Numbered from the stretch's first letter, positions 9,164 through 18,633 are shown. The stretch is DNA of 64,000 nt from Bacillus sp. FJAT-27445 (GCF_001510665.1 NZ_LMTI01000003.1:354854-418853), one strand, 5' to 3'. Notes: generated from the letters alone by a model not told the origin. Numbers and translations are program-made.

Positions 9164-9841
9164 ATGAAGAAGTTTAGAAATCTGCCAGGGGTATTTTTGC
9201 TGATTATAGCGTTATTGATTGCAGGCCAAGGAAAGGCCGAAGCTGCAGAAATTGTGGATTTGACTGAGTATGCAAAAAAATTCGTGGGCGTACCGTATAA
9301 ATGGGGCGGCACAACTCCTTCCGGTTTTGATTGTTCCGGATATGTTTCTTATGTTTATAGTGAATTCGGTGTCGAACTGCCTAGAACTAGCGCGGACCAA
9401 TTTGGGCAGGGAGATAAAATAGAGCCGGATGACAGGGTTCCGGGTGATTTGTTATTTTTTACGACGTATAAGCCAGGGCCATCGCATTCCGGAATTTATC
9501 TCGGTGAAAATAAATTCATCCACGCCTCACCAAAGGGGATTGAAATTGCCAGCCTGAATGACAGCTATTATAAGAAAAGATACCTCGGGGCGAGAAGATA
9601 CATACAAACAGTTTTAATAAAGGAAGGCCAGATTGGGACGGTATACATAAAGAAAAAAGTGAATTTGTGGCAACGGGATGAAAACGGCAAGCTTAAAGAA
9701 GTGAGGGTACTGAACCCTGGGGAATCTTACCGGGTATATGGAAGTGACAACCTTTACGGGGGCCAATTCAATCTCGGATCACAGATGTACATAACAAATA
9801 TCGAAACACATATTGAATTTAAGCCAGCTTCAATAAAATAA
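9164..9841 (+). CDS. Secreted NlpC/P60 peptidoglycan endopeptidase with C-terminal shared module
   Basis: A 225-aa exported cysteine peptidase that would cut wall stem peptides (gamma-D-glutamyl-diamino acid bonds in the family). ATG 9164 follows a GGGGG site and begins a signal peptide ending near AEA/AE; the frame upstream to TTG 9125 lacks a binding site. The NlpC/P60 domain spans about residues 32-145 with Cys57 (FDCSGY), His108 (SHSGIYLG) and His120 (FIHAS) as the expected triad. The C-terminal 75 residues (EGQIGTVYI ... HIEFKPASIK) are the same module found N-terminally in the proteins at 4200 and 5691. The domain order is therefore swapped. A WalR-type box upstream suggests control by wall homeostasis signals. 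Confidence 0.92.
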   Translation: MKKFRNLPGVFLLIIALLIAGQGKAEAAEIVDLTEYAKKFVGVPYKWGGTTPSGFDCSGYVSYVYSEFGVELPRTSADQFGQGDKIEPDDRVPGDLLFFTTYKPGPSHSGIYLGENKFIHASPKGIEIASLNDSYYKKRYLGARRYIQTVLIKEGQIGTVYIKKKVNLWQRDENGKLKEVRVLNPGESYRVYGSDNLYGGQFNLGSQMYITNIETHIEFKPASIK

Positions 9842-9851
9842 TGCAAGATTT

Positions 9852-9881
9852 AAACCTCCTGTTAAAATAGGAGGTTTTTTT
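9852..9881 (+). terminator. Terminator of the NlpC/P60 gene
   Basis: AAACCTCCT (9852-9860) pairs perfectly with AGGAGGTTT (9869-9877), followed by a run of seven T. Confidence 0.9.
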
Positions 9882-9898
9882 GCGGTTCTATTTTGAGT

Positions 9899-9929
9899 AT
9901 AAAAAAGCTCCCTTTGCGAAGGGAGCTTT
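9899..9929 (-). terminator. Terminator of the slaP/secA2 unit
   Basis: AAAGCTCCCTT (9904-9914) pairs perfectly with AAGGGAGCTTT (9919-9929). Read on the minus strand it ends in a T run (9906-9901). It lies just past the slaP stop. Confidence 0.88.
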
Positions 9930-9935
9930 ACTACT

Positions 9936-10814
9936 TTATTTCTTGGTTGGCATATAGACTTTCCAACTGGAGAGGTCGGGATTATCCTTTTTTATGAGCT
10001 CTTTTGGAAAGATAAATGTCCATGGGCGTGTTGTATTTGGGCGGACCTTGAAGTTTTCCAGCTTGAAGCCGCCTCTAGCAATTACCTCGCCTGCAGCATC
10101 TTCGACAACAAGTGGAATTTGCTCAAATTGAAATTCTTTGCTGCTTCCATTCCGAATGAAAACGGTAATCCCCAATTGGCCTTTATCGGACATTTCCGCT
10201 TTGAATCCCATAATATTGATATCATTTGGCCCAAGCTTCGGCAACTCAGAAACAATTTTCCAAAGCTGATCCTTATGGGCTTGCGGAAGCTGCTTTTCCC
10301 AGTTTGGATGGAGATCCAGTCTATGCGGTTCCTCCAATGGAGATTCCTTAATCTCAAAAGCGATGCTCCAACCCTTTTCGGGCAATTTCTCTCCTAGCTT
10401 GTCTCCTTCCTCATAGAGGAATCTCCATGGCATGCATGAGCGGGCAGGAAGCTCGCCAAGAGTGTCGAGTTCAAATTTTCGTTTTGCTACGGCTCTACCA
10501 TCTCCATCGAGAAGAATTAGGTCAATAGCTTCAAAACTGATTGGTTTGTCTAAAGTATTTCGTAGGAAAGCAACAATGACAAAGCCATCATTGTAATGCA
10601 AAAGTTTAATTCCATCAATCGAAACCTGATTCGGTTCAAGCAGCGGCAGCTGCTCATGTTTATACATATATACATACCGTTCTGGATTTGTTAGTTCCCA
10701 GTCTGGATGGAATACGAGGGATGTCTTGACAAGTCCTTCTTCCGTTTGTGATTCTCCTGGCGGTGCGACCTCGTTCAGTTCCTCTTCAAATTCTTTTTTT
10801 TCATTTGATTTCAT
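9936..10814 (-). CDS. slaP: SlaP, accessory Sec system S-layer assembly protein
   Basis: A 292-aa acidic cytosolic protein with no signal peptide, matching the SlaP family that works with SecA2 in Bacillus anthracis to export S-layer proteins. It contains two tandem copies of the same domain: residues about 31-145 (FHPDWELTNPERY ... PWRFLY) and about 166-285 (LHPNWEKQLPQ ... RPWTFIF). Each starts with an L-H-P-x-W motif and ends with P-W-(R/T)-F. It lies 21 bases after secA2 and is surely co-transcribed with it. The start ATG has a GGGGGAG site. No S-layer protein or SLH-domain gene is visible in the window, so the cargo is unknown here. Confidence 0.88.
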   Translation of the reverse strand: MKSNEKKEFEEELNEVAPPGESQTEEGLVKTSLVFHPDWELTNPERYVYMYKHEQLPLLEPNQVSIDGIKLLHYNDGFVIVAFLRNTLDKPISFEAIDLILLDGDGRAVAKRKFELDTLGELPARSCMPWRFLYEEGDKLGEKLPEKGWSIAFEIKESPLEEPHRLDLHPNWEKQLPQAHKDQLWKIVSELPKLGPNDINIMGFKAEMSDKGQLGITVFIRNGSSKEFQFEQIPLVVEDAAGEVIARGGFKLENFKVRPNTTRPWTFIFPKELIKKDNPDLSSWKVYMPTKK

Positions 10815-10835
10815 CGGATTCTCCCCCTACATTTC

Positions 10836-13202
10836 CTACTGGAATTTATTTAGACTTTTGACATATTCCACAAATCGGATGGTGACGCCGGACTCTATCT
10901 CAAATTTCAGTTGGTTGAATTCCTGCAGAGCGTCAAATTCAAAGAGGCGATAAGGGTCTTCCTGGCTGTATCCTCTTAGGCCGACTCCATCCTTGTATTG
11001 GGTCATCAAAACTAGATGCTGAATCCAATTTGTATCGATCATTTGCAATAGGAATAGTTTCAGTTGCCTGCCAAGCTCCTCATCTTCCTGCAATGAAAGG
11101 ATTTGTTCCTCAAGGATTGTATACTCTTCCATCATCTTAGCTAAGATTTGCTCTCGGGAGTAATCTTCGATGTCTTCCGCCTTAACATCGAAATGAATGA
11201 ATACAAACCCAAGCTCTACAATTAGTCTTTTCAAATTCCATTCAGACGATATCTCTTCATTAACTACACAGTATTTATCCACGATGGCTGAAATGTAGTT
11301 TTTGATGTATCCGGCGACCTCTGGGAAGATTTCCCGAGGCTCCGCATTTAGGACACGGTCACGCATGGAGTAGATGACTTTACTCTGGCTATCAAGGACA
11401 TTATCCAGCTTTAGGATATGTTTCCTTGAAGAGTGGTGGGTGTATTCCACTGTCTGCTGGACCTTGTGCACGAATTTATGCGGGTCCGGGGACAGAACAA
11501 GGCCGGATTCATTTGTCTTTACCTTCTTCAGGTATCGTTCCATCTGTTCTTCGTCATAATAGATGAAAAGATCATCTTCCAGGGAAATAATGAAAATAGT
11601 GGACCCTGGATCTCCCTGGCGTCCCGAACGTCCTCTCAGCTGCATATCAATCCGGAAGCTTTCATGTCGTTCCGTCCCAATGATATGAAGTCCCCCAAGC
11701 TCTTTTACCCCAGGGCCAAGAGCAATATCCGTTCCGCGGCCAGCCATATTGGTCGCAATCATGATCTGGCCCTTTTGGCCCGCAGACTTGATAATTTCCG
11801 CTTCGTCTTCCTCTGTTTTCGCATTTAGGATCCGATGTTTAATCCGTTTTTCTTTTAGATGCTTTGAAAGGGTCTCTGATTGTTCAATCGAGGTTGTCCC
11901 GATTAGGATCGGCCTTCCAGTTGCATGGATTGTTTGGACCTCTTCAATAATCCGGCCGATTTTCGCCTTTTTATCCCTATATATAAGGTCGTCCATGTCG
12001 ATTCTTTGGACCGGCCGGTTTGGCGGAACGGATACGACATTGAGGTCATACGTTTCCAGAAACTCCTCCTTTGAAGGAGTGGCGCTTCCCGTCATTCCAC
12101 AAAGCTTGTCGTACATCCTGAAGTAATTCTGGATGGTGATAGTTGCTTGGGATTCATTTTCTTCGGTTATTTCCAGGCCTTCTTTTGCCTCTAGTGCCTG
12201 ATGCAGACCTTCACTGAAGGTCCTGCCTTCCATAATTCTGCCGGTAAATTTGTCAATCAGGGCGATTTTCCCATCTTTAACAATATAATCGACGTCCCTT
12301 TTCATGATGAATGCCGCCTTTAACGACTGGACGACATTGTGGAGAAGGTCCTGGTGCTCGGCATCATAAAGGTTTGCGATGCCAAATGCTTTCTCGACCT
12401 TATCCGCTCCGCTATCCTTTAAATAAATCTGCTTTGTTTCCGAAAAAAGCTCGTAATCCTTATCCGATTCAAAACTATTCATCAATTCTGCCGAGATGTA
12501 AAACAAATCAGCCCCATGGCTGGATTTGTTGGCAATGATAAGCGGAGTCCGCGCCTCATCAATTAATATGCTGTCAATTTCGTCAACAATCGCATAATGG
12601 TGCGGCCTTTGAACCTTGTCGTTTATATTGAACACCATATTGTCGCGAAGATAATCAAACCCAAACTCGGTACCTGTTCCATATGTAATATGGGAGGCAT
12701 AGGCATCTCGTTTGGCAAGGGGTGACAACTCGGAAATATTTAAGCCAACCTTCAATCCTAAGAATTCATGAACATGGCCCATTTGGTCAAAATCGCGCCT
12801 TGCCAAATATTCATTAGCTGTAATGATATGGACACCTTTGTTCTCAAGGGCGTGGAGATAGCTTGGCAGCGTTGCCACCAGGGTTTTTCCTTCTCCAGTC
12901 TGCATTTCGGCAATGCTGCCGTCGAGAAGGACGAGCCCGCCGATAAGCTGAACGTCAAAATGCCGGAGCTCAAGGACGCGCTTTGCTGCTTCCCGGACTA
13001 CGGCAAAAGCTTCTACCTTTATATCATCAAGGGTTTTGCCTTTTTCCAATTCTTCCATAAAAAAATTAGTTTTGTTTTTTAATTCCTCATCACTGAGGCT
13101 TTCGAAGCGTTTTTCGAGTGAATTGATTTGGTCAACTATTTTCGATAAACGCTTAATTTCTCGGGTGCTGTCACTGAACAGCATTTTCACCTTCGCTAGC
13201 AT
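10836..13202 (-). CDS. secA2: SecA2, accessory preprotein translocase ATPase
   Basis: A 788-aa paralogue of SecA, the motor that drives preproteins through SecYEG. The start at 13202 (MLAKVKMLF) has AGGAGAG upstream; the longer frame to 13352 adds 50 residues without a binding site. Walker A is MQTGEGKT (residues 100-107, Lys106), the DEAD-type box is DEID (207-210), and the helicase arginine motif [10 protein letters not shown] is intact. It lacks the C-terminal cysteine zinc motif present in the housekeeping SecA at 55222, as is usual for SecA2. Pairing with slaP points to the SecA2/SlaP S-layer export system rather than the SecA2/SecY2 glycoprotein system. It is divergent from the polysaccharide initiation gene. 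Confidence 0.94.
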   Translation of the reverse strand: MLAKVKMLFSDSTREIKRLSKIVDQINSLEKRFESLSDEELKNKTNFFMEELEKGKTLDDIKVEAFAVVREAAKRVLELRHFDVQLIGGLVLLDGSIAEMQTGEGKTLVATLPSYLHALENKGVHIITANEYLARRDFDQMGHVHEFLGLKVGLNISELSPLAKRDAYASHITYGTGTEFGFDYLRDNMVFNINDKVQRPHHYAIVDEIDSILIDEARTPLIIANKSSHGADLFYISAELMNSFESDKDYELFSETKQIYLKDSGADKVEKAFGIANLYDAEHQDLLHNVVQSLKAAFIMKRDVDYIVKDGKIALIDKFTGRIMEGRTFSEGLHQALEAKEGLEITEENESQATITIQNYFRMYDKLCGMTGSATPSKEEFLETYDLNVVSVPPNRPVQRIDMDDLIYRDKKAKIGRIIEEVQTIHATGRPILIGTTSIEQSETLSKHLKEKRIKHRILNAKTEEDEAEIIKSAGQKGQIMIATNMAGRGTDIALGPGVKELGGLHIIGTERHESFRIDMQLRGRSGRQGDPGSTIFIISLEDDLFIYYDEEQMERYLKKVKTNESGLVLSPDPHKFVHKVQQTVEYTHHSSRKHILKLDNVLDSQSKVIYSMRDRVLNAEPREIFPEVAGYIKNYISAIVDKYCVVNEEISSEWNLKRLIVELGFVFIHFDVKAEDIEDYSREQILAKMMEEYTILEEQILSLQEDEELGRQLKLFLLQMIDTNWIQHLVLMTQYKDGVGLRGYSQEDPYRLFEFDALQEFNQLKFEIESGVTIRFVEYVKSLNKFQ

Positions 13203-13459
13203 AATTTTCTCTCCTGTGTAGGTATAGAATGGTCTAGACGAATTATACCATACATAGGAAGGAAATGGTCGAAAACGGCTGAAGGGATAATCTTCCATAG
13301 GCAGGTTGAAACTTCCTGCCATAAGCAATCGTCCTATTAAGGAGAAAGGCACAGTTTTGGAACGGGGAGGTCGGGTATTGAATAGGGGAGCGGGCTGACT
13401 ATTTTCCTAACTAGTTTGTTCGGAAGGGACCCTCATGATACATCCCAATTAAAAAAACA

Positions 13460-13487
13460 TTGCTTAACCACTTAGATATGTTACGAT
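13460..13487 (+). promoter_or_regulatory. Candidate sigma-A promoter for the phosphoglycosyl transferase gene
   Basis: TTGCTT (13460-13465) and TACGAT (13482-13487) are separated by 16 bases, each matching the consensus at four of six positions. It ends 49 bases before the start codon. The 334-base interval between secA2 and this gene contains nothing else I can name, apart from a small GGCAGG/CCTGCC hairpin at 13300-13320. Confidence 0.35.
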
Positions 13488-13536
13488 AGGTATGATTGGG
13501 GAAACTAAAACAAACCCTCTCAAAAGGTGATGATGA

Positions 13537-14616
13537 ATGTATACACAAGCAATCCTGGCTTTTTTTGCTGCATTAATAACTGTCCTGGTACTAACGCCGC
13601 TTGTCATTAAATTCGCCGTTTGGTTTGGTGCAATTGACAAGCCAAATGAAAGAAAAGTCCATCAAAAAATCATGCCCCGCCTTGGCGGGCTTGCTATATT
13701 CCTTGGAGTAATCGCCGGCTATATCGCGGGCGGACTTTATGAGCAAAAAGTAAATACAATCAGTGTCGGTGCGATTCTGATTATCTTAATCGGAATCCTC
13801 GATGATAAATTCGAGCTATCAGCAAAAACAAAATTGGCGGGCCAGCTGATCGTCGCTTCGCTAATCCTTGCGAGCGGACTAAAAATCGACTTTGTAACCA
13901 TTCCGTACGTTGGCAGCTTTGAATTGGGGCTGTGGAGTTATCCACTGACCATATTCTGGATTGTCGCGATTACGAATGCCATCAACCTTATCGATGGGCT
14001 TGACGGCCTGTCGGCAGGTGTATCTGCAATCGGGATTGCCACAATTGCAATAATGGCCGCTTTGGCTGGCAAGGTGCTAATTTTCACCCTTTCGCTCATC
14101 CTGCTGGGAAGTATTATCGGATTCCTGTTTTATAATTTTCATCCGGCAAAAATATTCATGGGGGATACAGGTGCACTATTCCTCGGATATTCAATATCGA
14201 TATTGTCGCTGCTTGGCCTATACAAAAGCGTGACGTTGTTCAGCTTCCTTGTCCCGATCATTATACTAGGGGTTCCGGTTTTTGATACCACGTTTGCGAT
14301 TATCCGCCGAATCGTCAATAAAAAGCCGATTTCCGCACCGGATAAGTCACATTTGCACCATCGGCTGCTCGAATTGGGACTGTCGCATCGCAATACGGTC
14401 CTTGCCATTTATGCGTTTGGCATTTTGTTCAGCGCGGCCGCGGTTCTGCTGTCCGAATCAACGCTCTGGGGCTCAATCTTCATCATTTTCGGCCTTCTTG
14501 TGATTACGGAAGTGTTTGCCGAAGTAATCGGGATTGTCCACGTTAAGTACAAGCCCATTCTAGGCCTCTTTAAAAAGCTGACCCAAAAAAGGCCGGTTGG
14601 TGGAAGGCGATACTAG
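13537..14616 (+). CDS. tagO: Undecaprenyl-phosphate GlcNAc-1-phosphate transferase (TagO/WecA-like)
   Basis: A 359-aa polytopic membrane enzyme of the MraY/WecA superfamily, with about 10-11 hydrophobic segments. It transfers an N-acetylhexosamine-1-phosphate, usually GlcNAc-1-P, from UDP to undecaprenyl phosphate, the first step of teichoic acid or surface polysaccharide synthesis. Diagnostic motifs are NAINLIDGLDGLSAG, FMGDTGALFLGY and the HLHHRL loop typical of WecA/TagO rather than MraY. ATG 13537 follows AAGGTGA by six bases; an out-of-frame ATG lies at 13533. Its position next to the sugar cluster suggests that it starts that polymer, but it may also feed wall teichoic acid. It has its own distal terminator. 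Confidence 0.9.
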   Translation: MYTQAILAFFAALITVLVLTPLVIKFAVWFGAIDKPNERKVHQKIMPRLGGLAIFLGVIAGYIAGGLYEQKVNTISVGAILIILIGILDDKFELSAKTKLAGQLIVASLILASGLKIDFVTIPYVGSFELGLWSYPLTIFWIVAITNAINLIDGLDGLSAGVSAIGIATIAIMAALAGKVLIFTLSLILLGSIIGFLFYNFHPAKIFMGDTGALFLGYSISILSLLGLYKSVTLFSFLVPIIILGVPVFDTTFAIIRRIVNKKPISAPDKSHLHHRLLELGLSHRNTVLAIYAFGILFSAAAVLLSESTLWGSIFIIFGLLVITEVFAEVIGIVHVKYKPILGLFKKLTQKRPVGGRRY

Positions 14617-14755
14617 CGCCTTTTCATATGATTGCCTTTGCTTCCAATTTTTATGCTCATAAAGAAGTGAAGCAGGGATTGGGTCTCTTGCCTTATCCGA
14701 ATTTAGACGATTTAAAATAATTATAAAGGCTTACAGCAACTTGCAAGCCTGTCCG

Positions 14756-14783
14756 GGCCCGGCAGCAGCCGGGCCTTTTTTAT
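14756..14783 (+). terminator. Terminator downstream of tagO-like gene
   Basis: GGCCCGG (14756-14762) pairs with CCGGGCC (14769-14775), followed by a T run. It lies 140 bases past the stop. The intervening stretch, and the 240 bases after it, show no open frame with a binding site. Confidence 0.85.
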
Positions 14784-15022
14784 TGGGAACAGGGACGCCT
14801 CTCTCTTTTTGAGGATGGCAGTGCGTACCCATTGCGGCAATTTTCGCCAAACATCCATTGCTGCCTACTTCTAGTAAGAAATTATTTCCCTTTTGTCTTG
14901 TTTTATGCAAAAATAAGTGTGTTTCGGATTGTTTTTTCCAAGTTATTGGCCCCGCTTGAAAAGTTATGCTTTTTTTGTCATAGTATGGCGGTTTTTAATG
15001 AGGAAAATATGTTAAACTAAGA

Positions 15023-15044
15023 CATGTTTTTATTAAAAAACATG
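15023..15044. repeat. Perfect inverted repeat in the leader of the aminotransferase gene
   Basis: CATGTTTTT (15023-15031) and AAAAACATG (15036-15044) are perfect arms around a four-base loop, ending 28 bases before the ATG at 15073 and just before the GGAGG site. It could be an operator or a leader stem. No known regulator is implied. Confidence 0.5.
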
Positions 15045-15072
15045 CCGACTTTACACTATTGGAGGTTTACCT

Positions 15073-16185
15073 ATGAAAGTGCCTATGCTCGATCTTAGTG
15101 AACAATATCAGGGGCTTCGCTCTGAAATTCTAGATGTGCTGGATCAAGTGATGAGTTCATCACAGTTCATTCTGGGCAGCCAAGTAAAGAAGCTTGAACA
15201 GGATGTTGCCGAATTCAGCAATGTAGCCCATGCAGTCGGATGCGCAAACGGCAGCGATGCCATACATATAGCTCTCCAGGCATTGGGAGTGGGTCCGGGG
15301 GATGAAGTCATTACAACCCCGTTTACCTTCTTTGCTACGGGAGGAGCCATTGTCCGCGCCGGAGCGACTCCGGTTTATGTGGACATTGACCCGGTAACCT
15401 TCAATATCGACCCGGCTAAGGTCGAGGAAGCCATTACTGATAAAACGAAAGCCATCCTCCCTGTCCATTTATACGGTCAAATGGCCGATATGGAAAGATT
15501 GGCGGAAATCGCAAAGAAACACAATCTTTTTATTGTGGAAGATGCGGCTCAGGCAATTGGGGCAAAACAAAACGGCCAGTCCGTCGGTGAACTAGGAGAC
15601 GCTGCTACCTACAGCTTTTTCCCTACCAAAAACCTCGGTGCCTATGGGGATGCCGGCATGATTGTGACCAACAATGATGATACTGCAGAAAAAATGCGTG
15701 TCATCCGCGTCCATGGAAGCAAGCCGAAATATTATCATCATGTCCTGGGCTATAACAGCCGGCTTGATGAAATGCAGGCCGCAGTCCTGAACGTTAAATT
15801 CCCCCACCTTCCTAAATGGGGCGAATTGCGCCGTGAAAAAGCCGCAGAGTATACAAGGCTTTTGCAAGAGAAGGTAGGCAACCACGTACAGGTTCCGGTT
15901 GAAGTGGAAGGAAACTACCATGTTTTCCATCAGTACACCATCCGTGCCGAAAGACGCGATGAGCTTCAGGCATACTTGAAAGATCAAGGTGTGGCAACTA
16001 TGATTTACTATCCGCTTCCGCTTCATGTACAGCCTGTCTTTAAAAACCTGGGCTATAAGGAAGGGGATTTACCGCTCTCTGAAAAGGCTGCAAACGAAGC
16101 GTTGTCGCTTCCAATGTTCCCTGAATTAAAACAGGAACAGCAGGAGTATGTCGTCTCGAAAATTGCGGAATTTTACAATAAATAA
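15073..16185 (+). CDS. PLP-dependent sugar aminotransferase, DegT/DnrJ/EryC1 (WbpE-like)
   Basis: A 370-aa cytosolic aminotransferase that would put an amino group on a nucleotide-sugar ketone. The PLP lysine lies in FFPTKNLGAYGDAG, preceded by VEDAAQAIGA, and the C-terminal half carries the N-S-R-L-D-E-M-Q-A motif of the family. Size is normal. The WbpE/WlbC subgroup uses UDP-GlcNAc(3-keto)A as substrate. That choice is inferred from the WbpA-, WbpD- and WbpI-like genes in the same locus. It has an excellent GGAGG site. A terminator-like hairpin follows, so the next genes may be transcribed partly on their own. Confidence 0.88.
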   Translation: MKVPMLDLSEQYQGLRSEILDVLDQVMSSSQFILGSQVKKLEQDVAEFSNVAHAVGCANGSDAIHIALQALGVGPGDEVITTPFTFFATGGAIVRAGATPVYVDIDPVTFNIDPAKVEEAITDKTKAILPVHLYGQMADMERLAEIAKKHNLFIVEDAAQAIGAKQNGQSVGELGDAATYSFFPTKNLGAYGDAGMIVTNNDDTAEKMRVIRVHGSKPKYYHHVLGYNSRLDEMQAAVLNVKFPHLPKWGELRREKAAEYTRLLQEKVGNHVQVPVEVEGNYHVFHQYTIRAERRDELQAYLKDQGVATMIYYPLPLHVQPVFKNLGYKEGDLPLSEKAANEALSLPMFPELKQEQQEYVVSKIAEFYNK

Positions 16186-16190
16186 TGACT

Positions 16191-16224
16191 GGAAAACGTC
16201 GCCAAAAACGGGGGCGTTTTCTTT
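16191..16224 (+). terminator. Terminator-like hairpin after the aminotransferase gene
   Basis: GGAAAACG (16191-16198) pairs with CGTTTTC (16214-16220), with partial continuation inward (GCC with GGC/GGG). The tail is weakly T-rich (TTTG). It may only attenuate. Confidence 0.55.
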
Positions 16225-16287
16225 GCTTGCCTTTGCGCCAAACCGCAGTGGCAGCATTCCAAGAACGTTGTAAAGGATGGTGCCGAA

Positions 16288-17046
16288 TTGGCGGAAGAAA
16301 AAAGATATATTTTATATGAGTATTTATCGTATTTTTGGAAAAGGAAATGGCTTTTTGTCATTATCCCGCTAGCTTTAGCAGTTCTACTGGCGGCTGCGGT
16401 TTATGTAGTAAAAGCGGATAATCGCGGATATATAGGGGAAGCGAAGGTTTTTACAGGCTCTGTTAATGAAAGGGAACTTACCGACCCTGATGTCATTAAG
16501 GCCAACTATCAGGATGTAAAGGGCCTTGATATTTTTGTATCTGAAAAGAGCAAGGTGAAATTTACGGTCAAAGCAAAGTCAAAAAGCGAGACGGAGCAAG
16601 TACTCGACCAGGTGACGAAGCAGTATTTGGGTGATCTTGAGAAAAATGCCCAACTTCGGATTGATCTCACAACCGAGGAACTTATTCCCCTTGAAAAGAG
16701 GGTGGATGTCCTAACTTCTAATTTAGCCTTCTATAAAAAAAGACTCGCGAATGATCCTAAAATGGATCTAACTCGGGAGGAAGATTACCTGGAGTTGATC
16801 GGGAAATCCGAAGAAGAACTGACAAGGGCGGCTGAACGCACCAAAAAGATGAGAGGCGATATCAAACTCTTCTCCTATCCGCAAATTTTGCCTTCTGAGG
16901 TCCACCAGGCAAAATCCTATATACCGGAAAGTCTGGCAATTGGGATTATCCTTGGCTTAATCTTGACAGCCGCGCTGTTAATCCTCATGAAGTACCTCTC
17001 GGATGCCAGAAGGTATTATAAGGAAAGAGGCTCTTTCCTGGATTAA
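16288..17046 (+). CDS. Wzz/YveK-type polysaccharide chain-length regulator
   Basis: A 252-aa protein with two membrane segments (about residues 19-41 and 213-236) enclosing an extracytoplasmic region rich in predicted coiled coil, the topology of Wzz/CapA/YveK co-polymerases. The proline-containing run before the second segment (SYIPESLAIG) fits the family. The start is TTG 16288, with a weak GGAT-type site. No tyrosine autokinase partner (CapB/YwqD type) is encoded beside it, so chain-length control would not be kinase-coupled in cis. It lies between sugar biosynthesis genes of the same locus. Confidence 0.78.
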   Translation: MAEEKRYILYEYLSYFWKRKWLFVIIPLALAVLLAAAVYVVKADNRGYIGEAKVFTGSVNERELTDPDVIKANYQDVKGLDIFVSEKSKVKFTVKAKSKSETEQVLDQVTKQYLGDLEKNAQLRIDLTTEELIPLEKRVDVLTSNLAFYKKRLANDPKMDLTREEDYLELIGKSEEELTRAAERTKKMRGDIKLFSYPQILPSEVHQAKSYIPESLAIGIILGLILTAALLILMKYLSDARRYYKERGSFLD

Positions 17047-17246
17047 GTAAGTGGTTGAAGGATGCCATATATGTAATATGTGGAAACAAAATAGTGATGG
17101 TTTGAATTTTGCGATGATTAAATGATAAACTAACAAAAATTGTGCCTAGGCATGAATAAGGCGATTGCGGGTATTCCAATCAAAGCATGGTTTATTTTCA
17201 AATGAAAAGAGCCAGCCGGCAATCGAAAAGTAAAGGAGAAGAAACT

Positions 17247-18560
17247 ATGGGTTCTTACGAAACACTAATCAAAAAGATTGATAATAAAGAAGCGGTCATT
17301 GGCGTTGTAGGGCTTGGTTATGTAGGTCTTCCGCTAGCCGTTGAAAAGGCGAAAGCAGGCTATAAGGTAATTGGATTCGATGTCCAGGCTGGGCGCGTCG
17401 AACAAGTTAATATGGGAATCAACTATATTGGGGACGTTGTTGACGCAGAGTTAAAAGAAATGATCGACAGCGGCCAGTTGCAAGCAACAACAGATTACGC
17501 CCGCATTCAGGAAGTCGATGCCGTGGCTATCTGCGTCCCTACCCCGCTTGACATTTACCAGCAGCCGGACACTTCCTATGTTAAGAGCTCTTCCAATGAG
17601 ATCGCCAGGTATGCCCACGAAGGCATGCTCGTCGTACTTGAATCAACAACCTATCCTGGCACAACAGAGGAAATTGTAAAGCCTGCGCTTGAAGCAAAAG
17701 GCCTTGTTACAGGAGAAACTGTCTTTATTGCTTATTCTCCTGAACGTGTTGACCCAGGCAACAAGCAATTCAAAACAAAAAATACACCAAAGGTTGTCGG
17801 CGGGATTACACCTAACTGTACAAAAGTAGCCGCGGCCCTTTACCGTAACGTCCTTGAAGGCGATGTCCACGAGGTTTCATCACCTGCAATCGCCGAAATG
17901 GAGAAAATTTTTGAAAACACATTCCGCCATATCAATATTGCGCTGGCCAATGAAATGGCAATTCTTTGCGAAAAAATGGGCATCGATGTCTGGGAAGTAA
18001 TTGATGCCGCGAAAACAAAACCATATGGCTTCATGGCATTCTATCCAGGTCCAGGGCTTGGCGGCCACTGTATTCCAATCGACCCGTTTTACCTGACTTG
18101 GAAGGCCCGTGAGTACAACTACCATACACGTTTAATCGAGCTTGCAGGGGAAATTAATAACGCCATGCCAGAGTATGTCATTAATCGCGCGATGCAAATT
18201 CTGAATGATGAAGGCAAGGCTCTCCGCAACGCCAAAGTCACCATCCTTGGCGTGGCATACAAAAAGGATATTGACGATGTCCGCGAATCACCTGTATTGA
18301 AGATTATTGAGCTTTTAGATCATCATGGTGCGGACTTCAAGGTTGTCGATCCATATGTAGCCAGCTTCCGTTCCTGCAATATGAAGATGGAGACTGTCGA
18401 GCTTACGAAGGAAATGCTTCAGGAATCCGATTTGGTCCTAATCGCCACTGATCACTCCGACTTCGATTACGAAATGATTGCTAAAGAAAGCAAAGTCATC
18501 TTTGACACACGCAATGCGTTAAAGGATATAGAAAAGCCGAACAGGTACGTTAAGCTTTAA
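17247..18560 (+). CDS. UDP-N-acetyl-D-glucosamine 6-dehydrogenase (WbpA-like)
   Basis: A 437-aa NAD-dependent nucleotide-sugar dehydrogenase that oxidises C6 of a UDP-hexosamine to the uronic acid. ATG 17247 follows AAAGGAG by eight bases; the open frame upstream to 17187 has no binding site. It has an N-terminal Rossmann motif (GVVGLGYVGLPLA), the ESTTYPGTTEE motif, a central helix and a C-terminal domain (VAYKKDIDDVRESP). The active-site segment GLGGHCIPIDPFYL includes the nucleophilic cysteine. The WKAREY continuation is typical of the WbpA/WecC branch that uses GlcNAc/ManNAc rather than glucose. It is expected to make UDP-GlcNAcA, the entry point of the diamino-uronate pathway. Confidence 0.9.
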   Translation: MGSYETLIKKIDNKEAVIGVVGLGYVGLPLAVEKAKAGYKVIGFDVQAGRVEQVNMGINYIGDVVDAELKEMIDSGQLQATTDYARIQEVDAVAICVPTPLDIYQQPDTSYVKSSSNEIARYAHEGMLVVLESTTYPGTTEEIVKPALEAKGLVTGETVFIAYSPERVDPGNKQFKTKNTPKVVGGITPNCTKVAAALYRNVLEGDVHEVSSPAIAEMEKIFENTFRHINIALANEMAILCEKMGIDVWEVIDAAKTKPYGFMAFYPGPGLGGHCIPIDPFYLTWKAREYNYHTRLIELAGEINNAMPEYVINRAMQILNDEGKALRNAKVTILGVAYKKDIDDVRESPVLKIIELLDHHGADFKVVDPYVASFRSCNMKMETVELTKEMLQESDLVLIATDHSDFDYEMIAKESKVIFDTRNALKDIEKPNRYVKL

Positions 18561-18572
18561 TAGAAAATGCCG

Positions 18573-18601
18573 CAGGGGGCCGGAAAAACCGCTGGCCCCT
18601 G
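18573..18601 (+). other. Intercistronic GC-rich hairpin without T tail
   Basis: CAGGGGGCC (18573-18581) pairs with GGCCCCTG (18594-18601) with one bulged G. There is no T run, so it is more likely an mRNA stabilising or processing structure than a terminator. Confidence 0.45.
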
Positions 18602-18633
18602 GCTACATAACAATTACAAGGGAGAATTCGTTC

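Noticed and set aside
14784-15072. Possible riboswitch in the aminotransferase leader
   Set aside because: Only one simple stem is found; no conserved aptamer core or T-box sequence can be recognised.
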